A stretch of 64,000 nt of DNA, taken from contig NZ_MVIH01000012.1 in the NCBI RefSeq assembly GCF_002086695.1, positions 1-64,000 of the forward strand. The letters are read 5' to 3'. Numbering within the stretch: the stretch's first letter is position 1; each line of letters opens with the position of its first letter. The translations under genes were made by a program, and so were the position numbers. The DNA comes from Mycolicibacterium rhodesiae. GTDB lineage: Bacteria > Actinomycetota > Actinomycetes > Mycobacteriales > Mycobacteriaceae. Positions 25,120 to 34,009 of this stretch are shown one piece after another. Under the pieces are notes generated by a model, which did not search any database, had not been told where the DNA came from, and saw only the letters and a list, made by a program, of their open reading frames with translations.

Positions 25120-26370
25120 ATGAGTGTCGAAGCGCCTTCCACTCGATCAGAGCTGCGCGACCAGGTTCACGACGCCGCCCGCCGGGCGCGGATCGCCTCG
25201 CGCACCCTTGGAACGCTGACCACGACCATCAAAGACCGCGCCCTGCACTCTGCCGCGGACGCCGTGCTCGCACACGCCCACGCGATCCTGGCCGCCAACG
25301 CCGCCGACCTCGACGCCGCACGAAATGTGGGCACCGCGGAGGCGATGCTGGATCGGCTGGCGCTCAACCCGCAGCGCATCGACGGCATCGCCGCCGGTCT
25401 GCGTCAGGTCGCGGGACTGCCGGATCCGATCGGCGAAGTGCTGCGCGGCCGCACCCTGCCCAATGGATTGCAACTGCGCCAGCAGCGGGTGCCGCTCGGC
25501 GTTGTCGGAATCGTCTACGAAGGCCGGCCCAATGTGACCGTCGACGCCTTCGGACTCACCCTCAAGTCCGGCAACGCCGTCCTGCTGCGCGGCAGCTCCT
25601 CGGCCGCCAATTCCAACGCCGCGCTCGTGGCCGCGCTGCGTGGCGCCCTGGCCGCCGAAGGCCTGCCCGAAGACGCGGTTCAGCTGCTGCCCAGTGCCGA
25701 CCGCTCCAGCGTCACCCACCTCATCCAGGCCCGCGGGCTGGTGGACGTGGTGATCCCGCGCGGCGGCGCCGGCCTGATCGACGCTGTCGTGCGCGATGCC
25801 ACGGTGCCGACCATCGAAACCGGCGTCGGCAACTGCCATGTCTACGTTCACTCCGCCGCCGACGTCGACGTCGCAGAGCGAATCATCCTCAACGCCAAGA
25901 CCCGTCGGCCCAGTGTCTGCAATGCGGCCGAGACCCTGTTGGTCGACCAGGCGCTGGCCGACACCGCATTACCTCGCCTGGTTGGCGCCCTGAGCCAGGC
26001 CGGCGTCACCGTCCACGACAACCCGACCGAGGACGACCTGCGGGCGGAGTTCCTGTCGATGGACATCGCCGTGGCCACTGTGGCCGGTCTCGACGCCGCA
26101 ATCGAGCACATCAACACCTACGGCACCGGGCACACCGAGGCGATCGTCACCACCGATCTCAAAGCGGCGCAACGCTTTACCGAACGTGTGGACGCCGCAG
26201 CGGTGATGGTCAACGCCTCCACGGCATTCACCGACGGCGAGCAGTTCGGCTTCGGAGCCGAGATCGGCATCTCCACCCAGAAGCTGCATGCCCGTGGCCC
26301 GATGGGTTTGCCCGAATTGACCTCAACCAAGTGGATCGTCTGGGGAGACGGCCATACCCGACCTGCCTGA
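25120..26370 (+). CDS. proA: Glutamate-5-semialdehyde dehydrogenase
   Basis: Second proline-synthesis enzyme, 416 residues, reducing glutamyl phosphate with NADPH. Recognisable segments are PLGVVGIVYEGRPNVTVDAF, LLRGSSSAANSN and the active-site cysteine in RRPSVCNAAETLL. TATCCT at 25108-25113 is six bases before the ATG, so it is probably leaderless. Its stop is 19 bases from the MoxR-type gene. Confidence 0.95.
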   Translation: MSVEAPSTRSELRDQVHDAARRARIASRTLGTLTTTIKDRALHSAADAVLAHAHAILAANAADLDAARNVGTAEAMLDRLALNPQRIDGIAAGLRQVAGLPDPIGEVLRGRTLPNGLQLRQQRVPLGVVGIVYEGRPNVTVDAFGLTLKSGNAVLLRGSSSAANSNAALVAALRGALAAEGLPEDAVQLLPSADRSSVTHLIQARGLVDVVIPRGGAGLIDAVVRDATVPTIETGVGNCHVYVHSAADVDVAERIILNAKTRRPSVCNAAETLLVDQALADTALPRLVGALSQAGVTVHDNPTEDDLRAEFLSMDIAVATVAGLDAAIEHINTYGTGHTEAIVTTDLKAAQRFTERVDAAAVMVNASTAFTDGEQFGFGAEIGISTQKLHARGPMGLPELTSTKWIVWGDGHTRPA

Positions 26371-26389
26371 GACGACAACAGGAGAATCC

Positions 26390-27268
26390 GTGACTGAAAC
26401 CCCGGCCCGCCCGGCGCCGCTGTTCGCCGACATCGACGATGTCGCCAAGCGGCTGGCCCAGACCGGCTACCTGCCCGACACCGCCACCGCCACCGCGGTG
26501 TTCCTCGCCGACCGGCTCGGCAAGCCCCTGCTGGTCGAAGGGCCTGCCGGTGTCGGCAAGACCGAACTCGCCCGCGCGGTCGCCCAGACCACCGGGTCGG
26601 GCCTGGTGCGCCTGCAGTGCTACGAGGGTGTCGACGAGGCCCGCGCGCTCTACGAGTGGAACCACGCCAAGCAGATCCTGCGGATGCAGTCCGGCTCGAA
26701 CGACTGGGACCAGGCCAAGTCCGACATCTTCAGCGAGGAATTCCTGCTGTCCCGCCCGCTGCTGACCGCGATCCGCCGCACCGAGCCCACCGTGCTGCTG
26801 ATCGACGAAACCGATAAGGCCGATATCGAGATCGAGGGCCTGCTGCTCGAGGTGCTCAGCGACTTCGCGGTCACCGTCCCGGAACTCGGCACCATCACCG
26901 CCGCGCGCACTCCGTTCGTGGTGCTGACCTCCAACGCCACCCGCGAGCTATCCGAGGCGCTCAAGCGCCGCTGCCTGTTCCTGCACATCGACTTTCCCGA
27001 CCCCGACCTCGAGCGGCGCATCCTGTTGTCGCGGGTGCCGGAGCTGCCGGAGTCGCTGGCCGCCGAACTGGTCCGGATCATCGGGGTGCTGCGGGGCATG
27101 CAGCTCAAGAAGGTGCCGTCGGTCGCCGAAACCATCGACTGGGGCCGCACCATTCTGGCCCTGGGGATGGACACCATCGACGACGCCACCATCGCCGCGA
27201 CGCTCGGAGTGGTGCTCAAACACCAGTCCGATCAGCAGCGAGCCACCAGCGAACTTCGGCTGAACTAG
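26390..27268 (+). CDS. MoxR-type AAA ATPase
   Basis: A 292-residue ATPase of the MoxR class, the chaperone partner of VWA-domain proteins. Walker A is GPAGVGKTELA near residue 50, Walker B is VLLIDETDKAD, and the sensor segment reads VLTSNATRELSEALKRRCLF. The GTG start has AGGAG at 26380-26384. The VWA gene follows five bases later, the usual MoxR-CoxE pairing (Rv2426c-Rv2425c). The complex they help mature is unknown. Confidence 0.9.
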   Translation: MTETPARPAPLFADIDDVAKRLAQTGYLPDTATATAVFLADRLGKPLLVEGPAGVGKTELARAVAQTTGSGLVRLQCYEGVDEARALYEWNHAKQILRMQSGSNDWDQAKSDIFSEEFLLSRPLLTAIRRTEPTVLLIDETDKADIEIEGLLLEVLSDFAVTVPELGTITAARTPFVVLTSNATRELSEALKRRCLFLHIDFPDPDLERRILLSRVPELPESLAAELVRIIGVLRGMQLKKVPSVAETIDWGRTILALGMDTIDDATIAATLGVVLKHQSDQQRATSELRLN

Positions 27269-27272
27269 TCCG

Positions 27273-28718
27273 ATGGCCGTCCGCAGGGTGCGTCCCGCAC
27301 AGCCACTGGCCCCGCACGGGTTGCCCGGCCATCTGGTTGGCTTCGTCGAAGCGCTGCGCGCCCAAGGCATTTCGGTGGGACCCTCGGAGACAGTCGACGC
27401 GGGCCGGGTGCTGACGGTGCTGGGGCTGGGGGAGCGTGAGGCGCTGCGCGAGGGATTGGCCTGCGCGGTGCTCAGGCGCGCCGACCACCGGCAGACCTAC
27501 GACGCGTTGTTCGACCTGTGGTGGCCCGCGGCGCTGGGCGGGCGCACCGTGCTGGTCGACGAGGATGCCGACGACGAGCCTCAGCAGGGTCTGCCGCCCG
27601 AGGACATCGAGGCCATGCGGGAAATGCTGCTGGACCTACTGGCCGACAATCCCGACATCGGCGACATGGACGAGCGGCTGGTCGCCATGATCGCCCAGAT
27701 CGTCGAAGCCTACGGCCGCTACACCTCCAGCCGCGGCCCGTCGTACTCGTCGTATCAGGCGCTCAAGGCGATGGGACTCGACGAGCTGGAAGGCCGGCTG
27801 CTGGCCGGCCTGCTCGCACCGCACGACGACGACCCGACGCCGACGCAGGAGCAGATCGCCAAAGCGCTTGCCGCGCAGAAGATCGCGCAGCTTCGCCGGA
27901 TGGTGGAAAGCGAGACCAAGCGGCGCACCGCCGAACAGCTGGGCCGTGATCATGTCCAGATGTACGGCATCCCGCAGCTGGCCGAGAACGTGGAGTTCCT
28001 GCGGGCGTCCGGCGATCAGCTGCGCGAAATGCGCAAGGTCGTCGGCCCCTTGGCCCGGATGCTGGCCACCCGCTTGGCGGCTCGTCGCCGGCGATCCCGT
28101 TCGGGGGCCATCGACCTGCGCAAGACGCTGCGTAAGTCGATGTCGACCGGGGGCGTGCCGATCGACGTGGTGCTGCGCAAGCCGCGCCCGGCCCGGCCGG
28201 AACTCGTTGTGCTGTGCGATGTCTCGGGTTCGGTGGCGGGCTTCAGTCACTTCACGCTGCTGCTCGTCAACGCGCTGCGTCAGCAGTTCTCCCGGGTTCG
28301 GGTGTTCGCCTTCATCGACACCACCGACGAGGTGACGCACCTGTTCGGTCCGGAAGCCGACCTGGCGGTCGCGATCCAGCGCATCACCCGCGAGGCGGGG
28401 GTGTACACCCGCGACGGGCACTCCGACTACGGCAACGCGTTCGTCTCGTTCACCGAGAACTTCCACAATGTGTTGTCGCCGCGCAGTTCGCTTCTGGTGC
28501 TCGGCGACGGGCGCACCAACTACCGCAATCCTGCCGTCGACATCCTGGCCCACATGGTCACCTCGAGCCGGCATGCGCACTGGCTCAACCCCGAGCCGCG
28601 GCACCTCTGGGGCAGCGGTGATTCGGCGGTGCCGCGCTACGAGGACGTCATCACCATGCACGAATGCCGATCGGCCAAGCAGCTTGCCGCGGTGATCGAC
28701 CAGCTGCTCCCGGTCTAG
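27273..28718 (+). CDS. VWA-domain CoxE-like protein
   Basis: A 481-residue protein with a C-terminal von Willebrand A domain. The metal-ion-dependent adhesion motif is CDVSGSVAG at about residue 315, with the later Thr and Asp in FIDTTDEV and VLGDGRTNYRNP. The N-terminal half is helical and charged. It pairs with the preceding MoxR ATPase. No signal peptide is seen, so it acts in the cytosol. Its stop shares CTAG with the convergent PE-PPE gene. Confidence 0.88.
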   Translation: MAVRRVRPAQPLAPHGLPGHLVGFVEALRAQGISVGPSETVDAGRVLTVLGLGEREALREGLACAVLRRADHRQTYDALFDLWWPAALGGRTVLVDEDADDEPQQGLPPEDIEAMREMLLDLLADNPDIGDMDERLVAMIAQIVEAYGRYTSSRGPSYSSYQALKAMGLDELEGRLLAGLLAPHDDDPTPTQEQIAKALAAQKIAQLRRMVESETKRRTAEQLGRDHVQMYGIPQLAENVEFLRASGDQLREMRKVVGPLARMLATRLAARRRRSRSGAIDLRKTLRKSMSTGGVPIDVVLRKPRPARPELVVLCDVSGSVAGFSHFTLLLVNALRQQFSRVRVFAFIDTTDEVTHLFGPEADLAVAIQRITREAGVYTRDGHSDYGNAFVSFTENFHNVLSPRSSLLVLGDGRTNYRNPAVDILAHMVTSSRHAHWLNPEPRHLWGSGDSAVPRYEDVITMHECRSAKQLAAVIDQLLPV

Positions 28719-29923
28719 CTCGCCTTCTTCGCCGACGGCCGGGCACTGCCGCCGGTGGACTTCTTCTTCGGCGCATCGCTGCCCGACGAGTCACTCGACG
28801 CGGCGCTCTTCTTGGCGCCGGTCGTCTTCTTGGCGGGACTGCCGGCCTTCGGCGTCGACTCCGCCGGCTTGCTCACCTCGGGCGTGCTCACCTCGGGCGT
28901 GGTCACCTCAGGCGTGCTCACCTCGGGTTCGGCGGCAGCCGGCGCAACGGCCTTCGGCGCGCTCGCAGCTGCGGGCCGGCTGGGGAAGGCGGGCAGGCTG
29001 ATCCCCGGCAGCAGCTGGGCCCTCGTCGGTGCGCTGTAATCGGCGCGGTTGTAACCCATTTCGATGAACTTGCGCAGGACCGGATCGATGGCGCCCAGAA
29101 TCGGGTCGGGCACGATTCCCTTGAGCGGCATCAGCAACGGGACCAGCGGGGTCCGGATGAGGTAGTACGTGGTGTCGCCATGCTGTTGGTAATACGCATT
29201 GCCGCCGGCTTTCGCGGCCTCGATGTCGGCGGCGGTGAGCTCGGTCTGGGTCTGACCGTGGACATAGATCATGCCCATGATCGCGTTGACCGTTGCCAGC
29301 AGATTCAAGGGGTAGGTGGGGAAGTCGGCCCAGCCGTCGTACTGGCGGGCGACGTCGACCGTGGTGTCGCCGTTGTCGGGGGTCGCCCCGCTCACGCTGA
29401 TGTCGAGGACCGGAATATACAGTCCGGCAAACCTTTCCAGTATTCCGCCGTTGGGCCGGCTCGGGTTCTCAACGAGGACGAAGGTGTTTCCGGTGCCCTC
29501 GGGGTGGGCGGCCTTGTAGCGGGACAGCACCACCGCACCCTGCGACAGTCCGAAGATGACGTCGCCCTGGGGGTCGCGCGCCTCGACGTTCTTCACACCC
29601 TGCGCAACGGACTGGTTCCACGTCTTGTCGAAGATGTAGTTGTTCGACACCGGCCAGAAACCGGCGTTGTAGGCGATGTTGCCTGCCGAGGTGGGCGTGG
29701 CGGCCGGTGTGTCGGTGCCGTCGAGCACGCGGGAGATGAAATCGCGGTACTGCTGATCGGTGGGAGTCCAGCCGATATTCGTGCCGCGCAGATAATCTAC
29801 CGCGGCCGCGGTCAGCATCGGTGCCGACGACACCGTCGGCGTCAGTCCCACCGCAACTGCCGCAGCCACAGCCACCACACTGGTCACAGGCACAGACATC
29901 CGTCGGCTACCGAGCTTCTTCAT
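28715..29923 (-). CDS. PE-PPE domain serine hydrolase-like exported protein
   Basis: A 402-residue protein. After a signal peptide (MKKLGSRRMSVPVTSVVAVA...) comes the alpha/beta-hydrolase PE-PPE domain with the nucleophile elbow IFGLSQGAVVLSRY. Relatives in mycobacteria hydrolyse or transfer acyl groups on trehalose and glycerol lipids. The tail (about 300-402) is low-complexity: four VSTPE-type repeats, then Lys, Ser and Ala-rich sequence. The frame is open to 30010, but the ATG at 29923 has GGGGG upstream and starts the signal peptide. There is no PE or PPE N-terminal domain, as is usual for this subgroup. Confidence 0.8.
   Translation of the reverse strand: MKKLGSRRMSVPVTSVVAVAAAVAVGLTPTVSSAPMLTAAAVDYLRGTNIGWTPTDQQYRDFISRVLDGTDTPAATPTSAGNIAYNAGFWPVSNNYIFDKTWNQSVAQGVKNVEARDPQGDVIFGLSQGAVVLSRYKAAHPEGTGNTFVLVENPSRPNGGILERFAGLYIPVLDISVSGATPDNGDTTVDVARQYDGWADFPTYPLNLLATVNAIMGMIYVHGQTQTELTAADIEAAKAGGNAYYQQHGDTTYYLIRTPLVPLLMPLKGIVPDPILGAIDPVLRKFIEMGYNRADYSAPTRAQLLPGISLPAFPSRPAAASAPKAVAPAAAEPEVSTPEVTTPEVSTPEVSKPAESTPKAGSPAKKTTGAKKSAASSDSSGSDAPKKKSTGGSARPSAKKAS
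28871..28930. repeat. Four 15-bp tandem repeats
   Basis: Four copies of a 15-base unit, GCTCACCTCGGGCGT with small variations, occupy 28871-28885, 28886-28900, 28901-28915 and 28916-28930. On the minus strand they encode the repeated five-residue VSTPE/VTTPE motif in the tail of the PE-PPE protein. Copy number may vary between strains. Confidence 0.85.
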
Positions 29924-30073
29924 CACAGGCCCCCTGATCGGCATAACTCGACTCGGACAAAAGGCTACCTGAACATCTGTGATATCCCTCACGCGCCTTT
30001 GCCAGAGCACAGAGTCCGCGACCGATCGCGAGCGTGAGGAAACCCACCTGCGCCTCCCGTAAGCTGGTCAATC

Positions 30074-30739
30074 GTGGTTTCCTCGGCGCGGCGCAGGCTC
30101 GGCGTGATGGGTGGGACGTTCGATCCCATCCACAACGGCCACCTGGTCGCGGCAAGTGAGGTCGCCGACCTCTTCGAGCTGGACGAGGTGGTGTTCGTGC
30201 CCACCGGCCAGCCGTGGCAGAAGTCTCGGGAGGTGACTCCGGCCGAGGATCGCTACCTGATGACGGTCATCGCGACCGCCGCCAACCCCCGGTTCTCGGT
30301 GAGCCGCGTCGACATCGACCGCGGCGGAGCCACCTACACCAGCGACACCCTGCGCGATCTGCGGGCGCTGAATCCCGACGCCGACCTGTACTTCATCACC
30401 GGAGCCGACGCACTGGCATCGATCCTGTCCTGGCAGAACTGGGAGGAACTATTCGCGCTGGCGAAATTCGTCGGTGTCAGCCGACCCGGTTACGAGCTCA
30501 ACGGCCAACACATCGTCGCCGCGTTCGACCAACTGCCCGAGGAGGCGCTGAGCCTGGTCTCGGTGCCCGCCCTGGCCATCTCGTCCACCGATTGCCGGCT
30601 ACGCGCGGCCAAGAACCGGCCCATCTGGTATCTGGTGCCCGACGGCGTCGTGCAGTACGTATCCAAGCGCCGCCTCTACCGCGACCTGGGCCAGGTGGAC
30701 CGCATGTCCGTCACCACAATCGAGGAGACCACCACGTGA
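30074..30739 (+). CDS. nadD: Nicotinate-nucleotide adenylyltransferase
   Basis: A 221-residue enzyme that adenylates nicotinate mononucleotide to deamido-NAD, the substrate of nadE at 19883. GVMGGTFDPIHNGHL carries the nucleotidyltransferase HxGH, and ISSTDCRLR is the SSTxxR motif. The start is a GTG with TAAGCT at 30060-30065 eight bases upstream; no Shine-Dalgarno is evident. An in-frame ATG at 30107 would remove the first strand of the fold and is unlikely. It overlaps rsfS by GTGA. Confidence 0.94.
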   Translation: MVSSARRRLGVMGGTFDPIHNGHLVAASEVADLFELDEVVFVPTGQPWQKSREVTPAEDRYLMTVIATAANPRFSVSRVDIDRGGATYTSDTLRDLRALNPDADLYFITGADALASILSWQNWEELFALAKFVGVSRPGYELNGQHIVAAFDQLPEEALSLVSVPALAISSTDCRLRAAKNRPIWYLVPDGVVQYVSKRRLYRDLGQVDRMSVTTIEETTT

Positions 30740-31119
30740 CCGCGTCCGACGAAGCCGTCCAGATGGCAACCGTGGCCGCACGGGCCGCCGCCGCCAAGCT
30801 CGCGCAGGACGTGGTCGTGATCGACGTCTCCGGCCAGTTGGTGATCACCGACTGCTTTGTGATCGCCTCGGCGTCCAACGAGCGACAGGTCAACGCGATC
30901 GTCGACGAGGTGGAGGAGAAGATGCGGCTGGCCGGATACAAGCCGGCCCGCCGGGAAGGTACCCGCGAAGGCCGCTGGGTGCTCTTGGACTACGTCGACA
31001 TCGTGGTGCACATCCAGCACCAGGAGGAGCGCAACTTCTACGCCCTGGACCGACTGTGGCGGGACTGCCCCTTCCTGACCGTGAATCTGGATGACGTTGA
31101 GGTAGAGGACACTCCATGA
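30736..31119 (+). CDS. rsfS: Ribosomal silencing factor RsfS
   Basis: A 127-residue protein of the RsfS/Iojap (DUF143) family that binds L14 and blocks subunit joining in starved cells. Typical segments are DVVVIDVSGQLVITDCFVIAS, WVLLDYVDIVVHIQHQEER and YALDRLW. The GTG overlaps the nadD stop, and its own stop overlaps the next gene by ATGA at 31116-31119. Confidence 0.94.
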   Translation: MTASDEAVQMATVAARAAAAKLAQDVVVIDVSGQLVITDCFVIASASNERQVNAIVDEVEEKMRLAGYKPARREGTREGRWVLLDYVDIVVHIQHQEERNFYALDRLWRDCPFLTVNLDDVEVEDTP

Positions 31120-31784
31120 GGGTGCGCAGGCTGGTGATGCTGCGCCACGGACAGACGGAATACAACGCCGGAAGTCGCATGCAGGGTCAGCTCGACAGCG
31201 AGCTCACCGACCTGGGCCGGGCCCAGGCTGTCGCCGCCGCCGAGGTGCTGGCCAAGCGTCAGCCGGTGCGCATCGTGTCCTCCGATCTGCACCGCGCCTA
31301 CGACACCGCGGTGGCGCTGGGGGAGCGCACCGGGCTGCGGGTGGAGGTCGACACCCGGCTGCGCGAAACCCACCTCGGTGACTGGCAGGGTTTGACGCAC
31401 CATGAGGTGGACGCGGTGTCGCCAGGCGCGCGGCTGGCGTGGCGCGACGACGCGACGTGGGCTCCGCACGGCGGCGAGAGTCGGGTCGATGTCGCCAACC
31501 GCAGCATCCCGCTTGTCGCTGAATTGGTTGCCGCAGAGCGTGAATGGGGCGTCGACGAGCCCGACCGCCCGCTGGTGCTGGTGGCCCACGGTGGGCTGAT
31601 CGCCGCGCTGTGCGCCGGGCTGCTCGGGCTTCCGGTCGAAAGCTGGCCGGTGCTGGGTGGCATGGGCAACGCGAGCTGGGCGCAGCTGTCCGGACACGCT
31701 GCAGACGACGCCGCCTTCGAGGACATCCGGTGGCGTCTCGACGTGTGGAACGCCTCGGCGCAGGTGGCCAACGATGTCCTCTGA
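31116..31784 (+). CDS. gpgP: Histidine phosphatase, GpgP-like (glucosyl-3-phosphoglycerate phosphatase)
   Basis: A 222-residue phosphoglycerate-mutase-fold phosphatase. The phosphohistidine motif is MLRHGQTEYN near residue 8, and the second histidine is in VLVAHGGLIAAL. Its M. tuberculosis counterpart (Rv2419c) removes phosphate from glucosyl-3-phosphoglycerate to make glucosylglycerate, the base of methylglucose lipopolysaccharide. The next gene, octT, acts on the following intermediate, which supports the assignment. It overlaps both neighbours. Confidence 0.88.
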   Translation: MRVRRLVMLRHGQTEYNAGSRMQGQLDSELTDLGRAQAVAAAEVLAKRQPVRIVSSDLHRAYDTAVALGERTGLRVEVDTRLRETHLGDWQGLTHHEVDAVSPGARLAWRDDATWAPHGGESRVDVANRSIPLVAELVAAEREWGVDEPDRPLVLVAHGGLIAALCAGLLGLPVESWPVLGGMGNASWAQLSGHAADDAAFEDIRWRLDVWNASAQVANDVL

Positions 31785-32517
31785 CGGCAGCCACGCCCGT
31801 ACGTTACTTGTCTTCTGTGATTCCCTGTCCTACTACGGGCCGCAAGGCGGCCTACCCTCCGACGATCCGCGGATCTGGCCCAATATTGTTGCCCGTCAAC
31901 TGGGTTGGGACATCGAACTGATCGGTCGCATTGGGTGGACCAGCCGCGACGTGTGGTGGGCGGCCACTCAGGACCCGCGGGCGTGGGCCGCGCTACCCCG
32001 GGCCGGTGCGGTGATCTTCGCGACCAGCGGGATGGATTCGCTGCCCTCGCCGCTACCCACCGCCTTGCGGGAATTGATCCGCTACGTCCGCCCATCCTGG
32101 CTGCGCCGCTGGGTGCGCGACGGCTACGGCTGGGTTCAGCCGAGGCTCTCGCCGATGGCGCGCCCGGCACTTCCTCCTCACCTGACAGTCGAGTATCTCG
32201 AAATGACCCGTGGTGCAATCGACTTCAACCGACCCGGCATCCCGATGGTCGCATCGGTGCCGTCGGTGCACATCGCGCCCACCTATGGCATGTCCCATCG
32301 CGGCAGGCCCGGCACCGTCGCCGCGATCAACGAGTGGGCGGCACAGCACGGTATTCCGGTGGTCGATCTGAAAGCCGCGGTGGCCGAAGAGGTTCTGGCC
32401 GGTCGCGGCAACCCGGACGGTATCCACTGGAACTTCGAAGCGCATTCCGGCGTCGCCGACCTGATGCTCAAGGCCCTCGCCGAAGCAGGGGTCCCACTCG
32501 ACAACTCGCGCAACTGA
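31774..32517 (+). CDS. octT: Diglucosylglycerate octanoyltransferase OctT
   Basis: A 247-residue SGNH-type enzyme, the same length as M. tuberculosis Rv2418c, which puts an octanoyl group on diglucosylglycerate early in methylglucose lipopolysaccharide synthesis. The block I nucleophile lies in LLVFCDSLSYYG and the C-terminal Asp-His pair in NPDGIHWNFEAHSG. The ATG overlaps gpgP by 11 bases. The length and context are strong; the acyl donor and acceptor are taken from the family. Confidence 0.88.
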   Translation: MSSDGSHARTLLVFCDSLSYYGPQGGLPSDDPRIWPNIVARQLGWDIELIGRIGWTSRDVWWAATQDPRAWAALPRAGAVIFATSGMDSLPSPLPTALRELIRYVRPSWLRRWVRDGYGWVQPRLSPMARPALPPHLTVEYLEMTRGAIDFNRPGIPMVASVPSVHIAPTYGMSHRGRPGTVAAINEWAAQHGIPVVDLKAAVAEEVLAGRGNPDGIHWNFEAHSGVADLMLKALAEAGVPLDNSRN

Positions 32518-32520
32518 TCG

Positions 32521-33384
32521 ATGGCCGTCATCGTGGTCACCGATTCGTCGGCTCGGCTGCGGACCGATGATGTCCGCGCCTGCGGTATCCGCGTTGTGCC
32601 GCTGCACATCCTGGTCGACGGCCGCGACCTGCGCGACGGTGTCGACGCGATCCCGGCCGATCTGTATCAACGGGGTCATGTGACGACCGCCGGGGCGACC
32701 CCGAGTGAACTGTCCGCTGCCTACCGGGAGGCATTGCACGCCAGCAACGGTGACGGAGTGGTTGCCGTGCACATCTCCGGTGAGCTCTCCAGCACCCTGG
32801 GGGCTGCCGAATACGCGGCCCGCGAGTTCGGCGGTGCAGTGCGGGTGGTGGATTCGAAGTCGACGGCGATGGGCACCGGGTTCGTCGCACTGACCGCGGC
32901 GCGTGCCGCGCTCGGCGGATCTGACCTGGAAACCGTTGCCGCCGAAGCGGAATCGGCGGTGTCTCGAGTGCGGGCCTATATCGTGGTGCAGCGGCTGGAC
33001 AACCTGCGCCGCAGCGGCCGGATCGGTACCGCCGCATCCTGGTTGGGCACCGCGCTCGCGCTCAAACCGCTGTTACGCATCGATGAAGAGGGCCGGCTGG
33101 TGCTGGCTCAACGGGTGCGCACCGCATCCAAGGCGCAGGCCGCGATGATCGAGCAGGTTCTCGAGGTGGTAGGTGAGCGGCACGCCGCGCTCGCGGTCCA
33201 CCACATCGACAATCCCGACGCTGCAGGAGAATTGGCCGCCACACTGGCCTCGGCGCTGCCCGGTTGCGGCGATGTGGTCGTCACCGACCTGGGCCCGGTG
33301 CTCGGCGTACATGTCGGCGCCGGCGCGGTGGGAATCGCCGTCGCACTCGATCCCACCCCGCCGGATCGCCTCACGCCTGCTTGA
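32521..33384 (+). CDS. DegV family fatty-acid-binding protein
   Basis: A 287-residue DegV protein. VIVVTDSSARL, TTAGATPSELSAAYRE and AVHISGELSSTLGAA are the family motifs that hold a fatty acid between two domains; Firmicute relatives supply acyl chains to fatty-acid kinase. The gene directly follows octT (three bases), so a link to acyl supply for octanoylation is a reasonable guess but not shown. It overlaps the convergent YceI gene by 14 bases. Confidence 0.88.
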   Translation: MAVIVVTDSSARLRTDDVRACGIRVVPLHILVDGRDLRDGVDAIPADLYQRGHVTTAGATPSELSAAYREALHASNGDGVVAVHISGELSSTLGAAEYAAREFGGAVRVVDSKSTAMGTGFVALTAARAALGGSDLETVAAEAESAVSRVRAYIVVQRLDNLRRSGRIGTAASWLGTALALKPLLRIDEEGRLVLAQRVRTASKAQAAMIEQVLEVVGERHAALAVHHIDNPDAAGELAATLASALPGCGDVVVTDLGPVLGVHVGAGAVGIAVALDPTPPDRLTPA

Positions 33385-33919
33385 GGGCTTCGATCTCCAG
33401 GGTGATGGTGACCTTGTCGCCCACAACCGCGCCGCCGGTCTCCAACGGCATGTCGATATCGATGCCGAAGTCCTTGCGGTTCAGCACCACTGATGCCTCG
33501 AACCCGGCGACCGCCCCGTGCCCCATGCCGGGGTTCACCCCGTTGAACTGTACGGGCAGGCTGATCCGGCGGGTCACGCCCTTGAGGGTGAAGTCGCCCT
33601 CGAGCCGGTAGGCGTCCCCGTCGGGGACCACCGACGTCGATGCGAATGTGGCGGTGGGGTAGTTCTCGACGTCGAAGAAATCGGGCGCCTGCAGGTGCGC
33701 GTCGCGCTGCTCGTTGCCGGTATGGACCGAGGCGACGTCGATCTCGGCGGTCACCGACGGCGTGCCGTCGGCCGCGACGGTGATGGCGCCGCTGAACGCG
33801 CCGAAGGTCCCGCGGACCTTGCTGACGACGAGGTGGCGTACTGAGAAGCTGATCGACGAATGGACGGGGTCGATCGCCCAGGTGCCGGTGAGGTCGGTGG
33901 CCTGAACAGCTGCGGTCAT
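33371..33919 (-). CDS. YceI-family lipid-binding protein
   Basis: A 182-residue lipocalin-like protein of the YceI family, which binds isoprenoid or fatty chains. TWAIDPVHSSISFSVRHLVVSKVRGTF-type sequence opens it (read in two parts: residues 12-20 and 21-38), with VASVHTGNEQRDAHLQAPDF later. No signal peptide is seen, so it is likely cytosolic. The frame extends to 33973, but the ATG at 33919 has AAGGAG eight bases upstream. A 20-base palindrome lies about 57 bases before the start. Confidence 0.87.
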   Translation of the reverse strand: MTAAVQATDLTGTWAIDPVHSSISFSVRHLVVSKVRGTFGAFSGAITVAADGTPSVTAEIDVASVHTGNEQRDAHLQAPDFFDVENYPTATFASTSVVPDGDAYRLEGDFTLKGVTRRISLPVQFNGVNPGMGHGAVAGFEASVVLNRKDFGIDIDMPLETGGAVVGDKVTITLEIEALKQA

Positions 33920-33975
33920 CGTGGGTCTCCTTGATCGGCGGCGCCGGGCCCGGTGCTCGACGCCTCCCACCAAGT

Positions 33976-33995
33976 AACCGGACTGTGGTCCGGTT
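33976..33995. promoter_or_regulatory. Perfect 8+8 palindrome upstream of YceI gene
   Basis: AACCGGAC at 33976-33983 and GTCCGGTT at 33988-33995 are perfect complements with TGTG between. The site lies between the YceI start and the stop of the upstream reductase gene on the same strand. The CCGGAC-N4-GTCCGG form resembles operators of TetR-type repressors. A terminator for the reductase gene is less likely because no T-run follows on the minus strand. Confidence 0.6.
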
Positions 33996-34009
33996 TAATT
34001 CCCCCGAGG

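Noticed and set aside
33976..33995. Intrinsic terminator for the reductase gene at 34010
   Set aside because: The palindrome has a short four-base loop but no T-run after it on the minus strand; an operator fits better.
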